This document shows, piece by piece, positions 1-6,729 of a stretch of DNA of 6,962 nt. The notes under the pieces are model-generated. The model saw only the letters and a program-made list of their open reading frames with translations. It searched no databases and was not told the origin of the DNA. How positions within the stretch are numbered: position 1 is the first letter of the stretch; every line of letters begins with the position of its first letter. The position numbers were made by a program, and so were the translations under genes. Source of the stretch: Sulfurimonas sp. (GTDB lineage Bacteria; Campylobacterota; Campylobacteria; Campylobacterales; Sulfurimonadaceae); NCBI GenBank assembly GCA_021648465.1, contig JAKISR010000078.1, positions 1-6,962 of the forward strand, given 5' to 3'.

Positions 1-1406
1 AAGCTATTGAAATTGATGAGGTTACAAAATTTCCTGAATGTTTTGAGGGTCGTGTAAAAACTCTAAATCCTTATGTCCATGGTGGAATACTTCACCGTCG
101 TGACAAGCAATCACACTTAGACCAAGCAAAAGAATTAGGGGTAGAATCTATAGATTTAGTTTGTATAAACCTCTACCCATTTAAAGAAACAATTCTTAAA
201 ACTGATGATTTTGATGAAATTATAGAGAACATTGATATCGGTGGACCTGCAATGGTTCGTTCAGCCGCAAAAAACTTTGACTCTGTAATAATTGTGACAA
301 ATGTAACTGATTATAATGAAGTTATAGATGCGATAGAGAACGAAAAAAATACAAAAGAGTTCCGTCGTACTTATATGATAAAAGCTTATGAGCATACAGC
401 ATCTTATGATAGTATGATTGCAAATTATATGAACGAGCGTTTTAACGGAGGTTTTGGAGAGAAAAAATTTATCGTTGGTGACAAAGTTATGAGTACTCGT
501 TATGGAGAAAATCCTCATCAAAAAGGTGCATTATATGAATTTGACAAGCACTTTACAAATAACTTTAAAACACTAAAAGGTGAAGCTAGTTTTAACAACT
601 TAAATGACCTTAGTGGTGCTGTGAAAATTGCATCTGCATTTGGTGATGATAATGCTGTATGTATCTCTAAACATGGAAATCCTTGTGGTTTTGCAATTAA
701 AGATACTTTACTAGAAGCTTATGAAGAAGCATTAAAGTGTGATTCTGTTTCTGCATTTGGTGGAGTTGTAGCTGTTAATGGCATAGTAAATAAAGAATTA
801 GCTGAAAAAATGAATGAGATATTTTTAGAAGTTGTTATCGCTGGTCGTATAACTCCTCAAGCACAAGAAGTGTTTGCTAAGAAGAAGCGCATCAAACTGT
901 TTGAGCAAGGAAGTGATAAGTTAGTTCTTGGGAATGATAAAAAAGACTTTAAACATATTGATGGTGGTTTTGTATATCAAGATGCTGATAAAGTTGGAGA
1001 TGATGAAGTTAAAAATGCAAAATTAGTTTCTAAAAATTCTGCAACAGAGCAAGAACTTAAAGATATGGAGATAGCATACAAAGTAGCCTCACTTACAAAA
1101 TCTAATTGTGTAGTATATGTTAAAAATTCTGCAATGGTAGCTGTTGGAATGGGTATGACCTCAAGAGTTGATGCAAGCCAATGCGCACTTAAAAAAGCTA
1201 AAGATATGGGTCTTGATGTAACTGGTGCGGCATTAGCTTCGGAAGCATTTTTTCCATTTCGTGACAGCATTGATGCAGCAGCAGCAGCTGGTGTTAAATC
1301 TGTAATTGAGCCTGGTGGAAGCATAAGAGATGAAGAGATTATTGATGCTGCAAATGAATTTGGAATGAGCTTGTACTTTTCTGAAGTAAGACACTTTCTT
1401 CATTAA
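1..1406 (+). CDS. purH: PurH, bifunctional AICAR formyltransferase / IMP cyclohydrolase (5' end missing)
   Basis: This enzyme does the last two steps of purine synthesis in the cytoplasm: it formylates AICAR using 10-formyl-tetrahydrofolate, then closes the ring to IMP. The open frame runs in from the left edge (first whole codon at 3) and gives 467 residues. The family is usually about 510-530, so roughly 45 N-terminal residues lie outside. The cyclohydrolase (MGS-like) part shows GRVKTLNP and HGGILHRRD (fragment residues 16-34), NLYPF (56-60) and IGGPAMVRSAAKN (79-91). The transformylase part shows RYGENPHQ (166-173), KHGNPCG (223-229) with the catalytic Lys-His pair, GRITPQA, KSNCVVYVKN (366-375) and FFPFRDSID (416-424), ending in the typical VRHF tail. 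ATG 252 is internal, because conserved PurH sequence continues upstream of it. Arginine is mostly CGT, as in well-expressed genes. Identification is secure. Confidence 0.97.
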   Translation, partial: AIEIDEVTKFPECFEGRVKTLNPYVHGGILHRRDKQSHLDQAKELGVESIDLVCINLYPFKETILKTDDFDEIIENIDIGGPAMVRSAAKNFDSVIIVTNVTDYNEVIDAIENEKNTKEFRRTYMIKAYEHTASYDSMIANYMNERFNGGFGEKKFIVGDKVMSTRYGENPHQKGALYEFDKHFTNNFKTLKGEASFNNLNDLSGAVKIASAFGDDNAVCISKHGNPCGFAIKDTLLEAYEEALKCDSVSAFGGVVAVNGIVNKELAEKMNEIFLEVVIAGRITPQAQEVFAKKKRIKLFEQGSDKLVLGNDKKDFKHIDGGFVYQDADKVGDDEVKNAKLVSKNSATEQELKDMEIAYKVASLTKSNCVVYVKNSAMVAVGMGMTSRVDASQCALKKAKDMGLDVTGAALASEAFFPFRDSIDAAAAAGVKSVIEPGGSIRDEEIIDAANEFGMSLYFSEVRHFLH

Positions 1407-1414
1407 AATTAAAA

Positions 1415-1453
1415 TAGTAACGCACTTTTAGCGTTGCTACTCTCTCTTTATTT
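1415..1453 (+). terminator. Probable rho-independent terminator after purH
   Basis: A 9-bp stem (TAGTAACGC at 1415-1423 with GCGTTGCTA at 1431-1439, one T-G wobble) closes a 7-base loop. It is followed by a pyrimidine-rich run, CTCTCTCTTTATTT (1440-1453). It starts 9 bases after the purH stop codon. The downstream run is interrupted by C residues, so it may be less efficient than a terminator with a pure U tract. It separates purH from the exporter operon. Confidence 0.7.
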
Positions 1454-1460
1454 AAATAAA
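1447..1460. repeat. Perfect 14-bp AT-only palindrome
   Basis: TTTATTTAAATAAA reads the same on both strands. It lies between the purH terminator and the exporter operon, about 45 bases upstream of the candidate -10 box. It could be an operator for a dimeric regulator, but in sequence this AT-rich it may be chance, and it overlaps the terminator tail. No regulator is assigned. Confidence 0.3.
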
Positions 1461-1478
1461 AACTTATATCTCACGTAT

Positions 1479-1510
1479 TTAACAATAAATTAATACACTT
1501 TAGGCATAAT
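1479..1510 (+). promoter_or_regulatory. Candidate promoter of the exporter operon
   Basis: CATAAT (1505-1510) matches the sigma70 -10 consensus at five of six positions and lies 23 bases before the chosen start codon of the adaptor. TTAACA (1479-1484) resembles a -35 box, but the 20-base spacer is too long for a standard promoter. Campylobacterota promoters often lack a clear -35 box and rely on T-rich upstream DNA, which is present here. A promoter is expected because a terminator precedes the gap. The exact position is weakly supported. Confidence 0.35.
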
Positions 1511-1522
1511 TGTTTATAGAAA

Positions 1523-1527
1523 AAGGA
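1523..1527 (+). promoter_or_regulatory. Ribosome binding site fixing the adaptor start
   Basis: AAGGA ends 6 bases before ATG 1534. It lies inside the extra eight codons that would result from starting at the upstream TTG 1510, so it favours ATG 1534 as the true start. Confidence 0.75.
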
Positions 1528-1533
1528 AATTTC

Positions 1534-2667
1534 ATGAAAAAGTACCTTATATATTTAGTAATAATAGCCTCAGTAGCATCTCTTCTTTATTTTAAAATTT
1601 TCATACCAAAACATACTTATGAAACAACAAATGCGATAGTTGGAGACATGTCTGTTACTGTTAGTGGTATTGGAAATGTTGGAGCTAGGGATATTTATAA
1701 GGTTGGTTCTATTTATGGTGGAAAGGTTTTATCATTTAGTGTAGTTGAGGGTGATTTTATAAAAAAAGGCACTTTGATAGCCAAAATAGACTCTATAGAT
1801 TTAAAAGATAAAATTTTAGAACAAGAAGTAGGCGTAAAAAAACTACAAAAAGATATAACATCACTTAATCTTGATAAAAAAGCTGCTGAAGTTCAATATG
1901 AGTACCAAGAGGAGATATATAGTAAAAATCAAAGACTATATAAAGGTAAAGCAATATCTGAGCTTGATTATAAAAAGTTTTTAAAAGATATGGATTTAGC
2001 TAAGCTTTTAGTAGAGAATATTGACTCCAAAATAGATGCAGCATATACACAAATAGAGCAAATTAAAGCGAGTACAAAAGGACTTAAAACTAAATTATCA
2101 AGATATACAATAGTAGCTCCAATAGATGGATATATAACAAAGAAATATATTTCAAACTTTGAGATAATAAATCCAAATCAAATTTTAATCGAGATAGTGA
2201 ATCCAAAAGATGTCTGGATTGAAACACATATAGATACAAGAATAAGTGGGGATGTGAAAATAGGAAGTAGTGTTTTAATTAAACTTCGCTCATCAAACAT
2301 AAAACTTACTGGTAAGGTTATAAATATAAAACCTGTAAACAATAGTGTAACTAATGAGCGTGAGATAGATATAGGATTTGATAAGCTCCCTATCCCTTTT
2401 TATATGCAAGAACAAGCGATAATTGATATAAATATAAAAGAGTTGAAAAATATAATTAAAGTGCCATTAGTAGCATTGAGTATATACAAAGAAAAAAATG
2501 GTGTTTGGATACAAAGAAAAAATAAAGTTGAATTTAAAGAGCTTGAAATACTTGCATATAGTGATAAGTTTGGGGCAACTAAAGATATAAGCATAGAAGA
2601 TAAACTAGTTATCCCAAACCCAAATAAAAAAGCCCTTACAAACGGTATGAAAATTTACAATGATTAA
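1534..2667 (+). CDS. Periplasmic adaptor (membrane fusion protein, HlyD/MacA type) of an ABC exporter
   Basis: This is the periplasmic bridge of a tripartite pump, linking the inner-membrane ABC transporter to the outer-membrane channel. The 377-residue product has one N-terminal membrane anchor (about residues 4-23). A first half of a biotinyl-lipoyl-like domain follows (about 32-90, with GNVG and a VVEGDFIKKGTLIAKID-type turn). A lysine- and glutamate-rich coiled-coil hairpin spans about 92-188. The second lipoyl half (YTIVAPIDGYITKKYI, 191-206) and beta-barrel segments (about 225-315) come next. There is no lipobox cysteine, so it is anchored by the N-terminal helix. The hairpin, at about 95 residues, fits MacA- or DevB-like adaptors. 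Start ATG 1534 is chosen for its ribosome binding site; a TTG at 1510 is in frame but poorly placed. Its last 8 bases overlap the permease gene. Residues giving substrate choice cannot be read from the sequence. Confidence 0.9.
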   Translation: MKKYLIYLVIIASVASLLYFKIFIPKHTYETTNAIVGDMSVTVSGIGNVGARDIYKVGSIYGGKVLSFSVVEGDFIKKGTLIAKIDSIDLKDKILEQEVGVKKLQKDITSLNLDKKAAEVQYEYQEEIYSKNQRLYKGKAISELDYKKFLKDMDLAKLLVENIDSKIDAAYTQIEQIKASTKGLKTKLSRYTIVAPIDGYITKKYISNFEIINPNQILIEIVNPKDVWIETHIDTRISGDVKIGSSVLIKLRSSNIKLTGKVINIKPVNNSVTNEREIDIGFDKLPIPFYMQEQAIIDINIKELKNIIKVPLVALSIYKEKNGVWIQRKNKVEFKELEILAYSDKFGATKDISIEDKLVIPNPNKKALTNGMKIYND

Positions 2668-3805
2668 TTTAGCTGCAAAAGATATATCTCACTCTTTAGG
2701 TAAGTTTATAGTAACTGCTATTAGTGTTGGTGTACTTTTGGGGATTGTAATTGTTATGATTGGAGTTTATCGTGGGATGGTTTTTGATGCTAAGGTCTTA
2801 GTAGATGATATAAATGCAGATATTTGGGTAGTTCAACAAGATACACTTGGACCATTTGCACAAAATTCTAGAGTTCATGAAGATTTGAAAAATCAAATCT
2901 CTTATCAAGATGGGATTAAACATGCAGAAGCTATAACATTCCAAACTTTTCAAATGGAAAACAAATATGGCGACTTTAAAGTTATGCTTGTTGGTTATGA
3001 TCCATTTGGTGATATGTTAGTTATAGATAAAACAAAATTGATAGAGGGTAGGGTTTTACAAAAACAACATTTTGAGATAGTTGTTTCACAAAAAACAAAT
3101 TATAAGTTAGGTGAGTATATAGAGTTAGGGCGTGATAAATTTAAAGTTGTAGGCTTAACTAAAGATACTGTATCAAATAGTGGAGATTATCTTATTTACA
3201 CAAGTTTAAAAGATGCCGCAATTTTACAATTTACATATACAAATGAAAGAATAAGAAGTGATGAAGAGCGGGGTATAAAAAGTGGAAATCCACATCTCGT
3301 TAATGCCATAATTGCAAATGTAAAAGATGGATTTAATCCAAAGAGTGTTGCTCGAAATATAGAGAGAACTACACATAAAAAAGTTTTTACACAAGAGGAG
3401 CAAAAAAACTTACTGCTTGAAAAAGTTATAAAAAAATCTTCTAAACAGATAGGGATGTTTACGGTTATACTTATTGTGGTCTCTATTATAATTATCGCAC
3501 TGATTATTTATACAATGACACTAGAGAAGATTAAAGAAATATCAATATTAAAGTTAATAGGAATACCAAACTTTACAATAGCAAAGATGATTATACAAGA
3601 GACAGTTGTTCTTGGAGTATTAGCTTTTATATCTGGAAATATTTTTGCACACTTTATTAGTGGTGGTTTTCCAAAGAGGATAGTTTTAGAGATGAGTGAT
3701 GCTTTTGGACTTTTTATTGTGATACTTTTTTCCTCTGTACTTGCTTCTCTTTTTGGTATATATAAAGTTATAAAAACAGATCCAGCACAAGCTATTGGTG
3801 GATAA
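2660..3805 (+). CDS. ABC exporter permease, MacB/DevC/FtsX type
   Basis: This is the inner-membrane subunit that turns ATP hydrolysis into a movement of its periplasmic domain. The 381 residues show the family layout: a short cytoplasmic start, helix 1 (about 16-37), a large periplasmic domain (about 38-262), then three closely spaced helices (about 264-286, 313-334 and 349-371). The loop after helix 2, EKIKEISILKLIGIPNFTI (289-307), matches the conserved FtsX-family coupling region that contacts the ATPase, and the tail KTDPAQAI is also typical. Unlike true MacB, no ATPase domain is fused; that partner is the next gene, so the split resembles DevC or LolC/E. It starts 8 bases inside the adaptor gene with no clear ribosome binding site, which suggests translational coupling. 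No lipoprotein-specific feature was recognised, so an export pump is favoured over Lol-type sorting given the TolC neighbour. Confidence 0.9.
   Translation: MINLAAKDISHSLGKFIVTAISVGVLLGIVIVMIGVYRGMVFDAKVLVDDINADIWVVQQDTLGPFAQNSRVHEDLKNQISYQDGIKHAEAITFQTFQMENKYGDFKVMLVGYDPFGDMLVIDKTKLIEGRVLQKQHFEIVVSQKTNYKLGEYIELGRDKFKVVGLTKDTVSNSGDYLIYTSLKDAAILQFTYTNERIRSDEERGIKSGNPHLVNAIIANVKDGFNPKSVARNIERTTHKKVFTQEEQKNLLLEKVIKKSSKQIGMFTVILIVVSIIIIALIIYTMTLEKIKEISILKLIGIPNFTIAKMIIQETVVLGVLAFISGNIFAHFISGGFPKRIVLEMSDAFGLFIVILFSSVLASLFGIYKVIKTDPAQAIGG
3797..3801 (+). promoter_or_regulatory. Ribosome binding site for the ATPase, inside the permease end
   Basis: GGTGG lies 5 bases before ATG 3807, within the last codons of the permease gene. 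It supports ATG 3807 over the in-frame upstream TTG 3795 and GTG 3798, which would place it inside or after the start codon. The match to the Shine-Dalgarno consensus is moderate. Confidence 0.5.
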
Positions 3806-3806
3806 A

Positions 3807-4523
3807 ATGAAAAAAAATCAAGCGATGAAGATACAAAATCTTGTAAAAAGTTTTGGTTCAGGCGATAACAAAATAACTGTAATAGATGGAGCATGTTTTA
3901 CTTTAAATAAAGGTGAATTTGTAGCTTTAGTAGCTCCAAGTGGTGCAGGTAAAACAACACTTCTAATGATGCTTGGATGTGTGTTAGAACCAACAAGTGG
4001 GAGAATAGAGATAGGCGAAGAGGTTGTTTATGATAATAAATGGTTAGTAAAAGATGATAGGGCACTCAGAAGAAAAAAGATAGGGTTTATCTTTCAAGCA
4101 CACTATCTTATCCCATTTTTAAATATAGAAGATAACATAACTCTTCTCCCTTATGAAAATGGTGAAAAAGAAGAAGTAGTTAAACCCAGAGTTAAAGAGA
4201 TTATGGACTATCTCGATATGAGTGATAAGTTAAAAAGTATGCCAAGTGAGTTAAGTGGTGGTCAAAATCAAAGGATTGCAATTGCTAGAGCTTTAGCAAA
4301 TAACCCAGATATAATTTTAGCAGATGAACCAACTGCCGCACTTGATAAAGAGAGAGCTATAAGTGTTGTAAAGATGTTAAAAAAAATAACTAGGGAGCAA
4401 AATGTAACAATAATCATGGTGACTCATGATGATAGACTTTTCCCTTATTGTGACAAGGTACTTACAATTAAAGATAAAAAGATTGATATTATGGTTTTAG
4501 GAGAAAATGATGAAAATGTATAA
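3807..4523 (+). CDS. ABC exporter ATP-binding protein, LolD/MacB/DevA type
   Basis: This is the cytoplasmic ATPase that powers the permease encoded just upstream; it would act as a dimer. All motifs of an active ABC ATPase are present in 238 residues: Walker A APSGAGKT (43-50), Q-loop glutamine at 97, signature LSGGQ (149-153), Walker B IILADE with catalytic Glu174, D-loop ALD (178-180) and H-loop His207 in MVTHD. The first Walker A position is Ala instead of Gly; from memory of LolD proteins in other Proteobacteria this variant occurs in apparently functional members. The gene begins one base after the permease stop codon and overlaps the channel gene by 14 bases. All arginine codons are AGA or AGG, unlike purH. 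ATG 3807 is preferred; ATG 3825 is a less likely alternative. LolD-like sequence alone would suggest lipoprotein release, but the adaptor and TolC neighbours argue for export. Confidence 0.93.
   Translation: MKKNQAMKIQNLVKSFGSGDNKITVIDGACFTLNKGEFVALVAPSGAGKTTLLMMLGCVLEPTSGRIEIGEEVVYDNKWLVKDDRALRRKKIGFIFQAHYLIPFLNIEDNITLLPYENGEKEEVVKPRVKEIMDYLDMSDKLKSMPSELSGGQNQRIAIARALANNPDIILADEPTAALDKERAISVVKMLKKITREQNVTIIMVTHDDRLFPYCDKVLTIKDKKIDIMVLGENDENV
4499..4503 (+). promoter_or_regulatory. Ribosome binding site deciding the TolC-like start
   Basis: AGGAG lies inside the ATPase gene. Three ATGs follow, at 4507, 4510 and 4516. The gaps are 3, 6 and 12 bases, so 4510 has the best spacing. Confidence 0.65.
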
Positions 4524-5763
4524 AAAACTAACTTTAATTACATTGTTTTTGATAAGTTCATTAAATGCAGAGGGCTTAAAAGAGATAATAAAATATGCAA
4601 TAGATAATAATAACAATATCAAAGCTGTAGAGTTAGAAAATCAATCAAAACAAAAAACTTATGAGAGTGTGAAAAATATTTATAAACCTAATGTAATTAT
4701 AGGGGGTAGTTACTCTAAGCTTGATATGGATGTTAGAGAATCACAAGTTGGAAATACAGCAGTTGGTTTTTTGAAATTTGGTATTGATTTATATAACGGG
4801 GGAAGAGAAGAGGCTTTAAAGGCACAAAAAAAATATGAATATAAAGAGGCTATATTTAGTACAGTTATAAGAAAAAAAGAATTAGCTTTACAAGTAGTAA
4901 CATATTTTTATCAAGCAAAATCAATAGATGAAAATATAAAAGCACTAATAGAAAAAAGGATTACTTTAACAGCTGAATTAAAAAGAGTAAAAATAAAATA
5001 TGATATAAAAATGATTACAGAGGATGAGGTTTTAAAACTTCAATCTGAATATGAAGAGAATGAATACGATATACAAGAGTTAGAATATCAAAAAACTTAT
5101 ATGTTAAAAAATCTCTCTCTTTTGACTGGAAAAGATATTGGACAACTTGATGATTCAACTTTGCCAGAGGTGCAAAACTTAGAATTTAGTGATAGTGAAA
5201 ATATAAAAGCGATGCAAGAAAATATAAAAGCATTAGAACAAAATGTAAATGTTGTCTCTTCGCTTAAAAAACTACAATTAAAGTTAGAAAATAGTTTGAA
5301 TGTATATGGTTATAGTGATTATAATAAGCAAATATTAAAAGATTTACCGAAGCAACAAAATCAACTGATGTTAACACTTACATATAATATATTTGATACA
5401 AGCTCTAGTGAAAAAAAACAGGCAGCCCTTTTAATAAAGAAAGCTAAAGATGAACAACTGTATCAGCTAAAAAAGCAAGAAAAAATAAACTATGAACTAA
5501 CAAAACTAAAACTACAAACACAAAAAGCAAAAATAAAATCAGCTAAAAGTGCACTTGACATGACGAATAAACTCTTTGAAATAATAGAGATAAAATATCA
5601 AAATGATGTAGTTGATAACATAACATATCTTGATGCACTGAGTGCAAAGGTTATAAACAGAGCAATATATAAACAATCTTTATATGATTATGAGATCGCA
5701 AAAGCAAATTACTATTTTACAAGTGGAATTAATTATGAAGATGTTTTAAGTATGGATTTTTAA
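4510..5763 (+). CDS. TolC-family outer-membrane efflux channel
   Basis: This is the outer-membrane exit duct of the pump, expected to act as a trimer docked to the adaptor. The 417-residue product starts with a signal peptide: Lys-rich start, hydrophobic core LTLITLFLISS, and probable cleavage after Asn19-Ala20. The mature part shows the two internal repeats of the OEP family. Each repeat has long helices rich in Lys, Glu and Gln, and a beta segment carrying a DLYNGG turn (93-98) or its counterpart NIFDTSSS (293-300). Length is at the short end for TolC proteins. The second repeat has lost the usual glycine pair after the aromatic-Asp turn. There is no lipobox cysteine, so it is TolC-like rather than an OprM-like lipoprotein. 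The gene overlaps the ATPase gene by 14 bases and is the last of the operon. All arginine codons are AGA or AGG and isoleucine is often ATA. ATG 4507 would add one Met. Confidence 0.9.
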   Translation: MKMYKKLTLITLFLISSLNAEGLKEIIKYAIDNNNNIKAVELENQSKQKTYESVKNIYKPNVIIGGSYSKLDMDVRESQVGNTAVGFLKFGIDLYNGGREEALKAQKKYEYKEAIFSTVIRKKELALQVVTYFYQAKSIDENIKALIEKRITLTAELKRVKIKYDIKMITEDEVLKLQSEYEENEYDIQELEYQKTYMLKNLSLLTGKDIGQLDDSTLPEVQNLEFSDSENIKAMQENIKALEQNVNVVSSLKKLQLKLENSLNVYGYSDYNKQILKDLPKQQNQLMLTLTYNIFDTSSSEKKQAALLIKKAKDEQLYQLKKQEKINYELTKLKLQTQKAKIKSAKSALDMTNKLFEIIEIKYQNDVVDNITYLDALSAKVINRAIYKQSLYDYEIAKANYYFTSGINYEDVLSMDF

Positions 5764-5779
5764 AGATTAATATATAAAC

Positions 5780-5800
5780 CTTGATTGACATACACTCAAC
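5780..5800. promoter_or_regulatory. HAIR-like operator, predicted HspR binding site
   Basis: Two 7-base half-sites, CTTGATT (5780-5786) and ACTCAAC (5794-5800), are separated by exactly 7 bases. The known HspR operator (HAIR) is CTTGAGT-N7-ACTCAAG, so the site differs by one base in each half and keeps the TTGA/TCAA core. It covers the -35 box of the cbpA promoter, so bound HspR should block RNA polymerase. The hspR gene is the second gene of the operon this promoter drives, which predicts self-repression. Confidence 0.85.
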
Positions 5801-5814
5801 TCTTATGATATAAT
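5785..5814 (+). promoter_or_regulatory. Strong sigma70 promoter of cbpA-hspR
   Basis: The -35 box TTGACA (5785-5790) and the -10 box TATAAT (5809-5814) both match consensus perfectly, with an 18-base spacer. A TG one base before the -10 (5806-5807) adds an extended -10 element. Transcription should begin near 5820-5822, giving a leader of about 33 bases. Such a strong promoter makes sense for a heat-shock operon held down by a repressor. Confidence 0.88.
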
Positions 5815-5843
5815 TACACTTAATAAACAATTATATAAATTTT

Positions 5844-5847
5844 AGGA
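5844..5847 (+). promoter_or_regulatory. Ribosome binding site of cbpA
   Basis: AGGA lies 6 bases before ATG 5854, a standard distance, and confirms that start. Confidence 0.7.
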
Positions 5848-5853
5848 ATAAAA

Positions 5854-6729
5854 ATGAGTAAATCTTTATATGAAACACTTGAAATATCAGAAAATGCAAG
5901 TGAATCAGAGGTAAAAAAAGCATACAGAAAATTAGCAAGAAAATATCATCCAGATGTAAACAAAGACCCTAGCGCAGAGGAAAAATTTAAAGAGATAAAT
6001 TCTGCATACGAGATATTAAGCGACAAAGAGAAAAAACAACAATACGACATGCATGGCGACAATATGTTTGGTGGACAAAATTTCCATGATTTTTCTCGCT
6101 CACATGGTGGTGCTCAAGGTGACTTAGATGATATTCTCAGACAGATGTTTTCTGGAGGCGGAGGTGGTTTTAGTGGTGGTAGTCCATTTGGTGGAGCAAA
6201 TCCATTTGGTGGCGCTCAAAGACAGCATCAACAACCAAATTTAGATATTGAAATAAATGTAACAATCCCTTTTAGCGTAAGCGTTTTAGGTGGATCACAC
6301 TCAGTGTCGGTACAAGGCGAAAGATTTGATATAAAAATTCCTGCTGGCGTAAAAAGTGGGGAAAAGATGCGCGTTAAAGGTAAAGGTCACGCCCAAGGTG
6401 GTCGTGCTGGTGATCTGTTTTTAAAAATCACAGTAGCTCCAAACCCTGAATATACAAGAGAAGATGATGATTTAATTAAAAGCTTTGATTTACCTTTAAA
6501 ATCTGCTCTGTTTGGCGATAAGGTAGCAATATCAACTTTAGAAAAAGAGATAAAATTAAAAGTTCCTCAAAACACTAAAAATGGACAAAGGTTTCGTGTC
6601 AAAGGGATGGGTGTAATGAATAGAAAAACTAAAACTCGCGGAAATTTGTATCTTGAAGCAAATATTATATTACCTCAAGTAGATGACTTAGATGAAGATT
6701 TAGTTAAAATTATGAAAGAAAAATTATGA
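5854..6729 (+). CDS. cbpA: CbpA, DnaJ-like co-chaperone without zinc finger
   Basis: This J-domain protein stimulates the ATPase of DnaK and delivers unfolded clients to it in the cytoplasm. The 291 residues show a J domain (about 3-70) with the essential HPD motif at 32-34, then a linker rich in Gly and Phe (about 73-122). Two C-terminal client-binding beta domains follow (about 128-195 and 205-275). The four CxxCxGxG zinc-finger repeats of DnaJ are absent, so this is CbpA type; length also fits CbpA and is well short of DnaJ (about 370-380). The linker repeats PFGGA in two tandem copies. It is the first gene after an HspR-type operator and promoter, and its stop codon overlaps the hspR start, as in the cbpA-hspR operons of Helicobacter and Campylobacter. 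Published annotations sometimes call this protein DnaJ. Heat induction is inferred from the operator. Confidence 0.95.
   Translation: MSKSLYETLEISENASESEVKKAYRKLARKYHPDVNKDPSAEEKFKEINSAYEILSDKEKKQQYDMHGDNMFGGQNFHDFSRSHGGAQGDLDDILRQMFSGGGGGFSGGSPFGGANPFGGAQRQHQQPNLDIEINVTIPFSVSVLGGSHSVSVQGERFDIKIPAGVKSGEKMRVKGKGHAQGGRAGDLFLKITVAPNPEYTREDDDLIKSFDLPLKSALFGDKVAISTLEKEIKLKVPQNTKNGQRFRVKGMGVMNRKTKTRGNLYLEANIILPQVDDLDEDLVKIMKEKL
6183..6212 (+). repeat. Short direct repeat in the cbpA Gly/Phe linker
   Basis: The 12-base sequence TCCATTTGGTGG occurs at 6183-6194 and again at 6201-6212, 18 bases (six codons) apart. It encodes the repeated PFGG of the flexible linker. The copies are identical at DNA level, so the pair may be a recent duplication and a site where linker length could vary. 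Confidence 0.7.

Noticed and set aside
977..1324. Reverse-strand open frame of 115 codons inside purH
   Set aside because: It lies wholly over strongly conserved PurH coding sequence, has low-complexity Ala/Ser-rich translation and no recognisable domain; it is a shadow of the forward gene.
252..1406. A PurH start at ATG 252
   Set aside because: The frame is open to the left edge and encodes conserved PurH motifs (GRVKTLNP, HGGILHRRD, NLYPF) before this ATG, so it is an internal methionine of a gene cut by the window edge.
1503..1517. Possible sigma54 promoter (GGCAT followed by TTGTTT)
   Set aside because: The -12 GC of the sigma54 consensus is missing, so the match does not hold.
1510..1533. 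TTG start for the adaptor eight codons upstream of ATG 1534
   Set aside because: The ribosome binding site AAGGA falls inside this stretch at the right distance from ATG 1534, and the extra residues would put charged residues before the membrane anchor without any benefit.
3508..3894. Reverse-strand open frame of 128 codons across the permease/ATPase junction
   Set aside because: It covers two well-supported forward genes and translates to a protein with no recognisable motif.
3807..4523. Calling the ATPase LolD with a lipoprotein-sorting role
   Set aside because: The sequence is LolD-like, but it sits with an HlyD-type adaptor and a TolC-type channel, which LolCDE systems do not have in their operons.
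5854..6729. Calling the J-domain gene dnaJ
   Set aside because: The cysteine-rich zinc-finger repeats of DnaJ are absent and the length and hspR neighbour fit CbpA.
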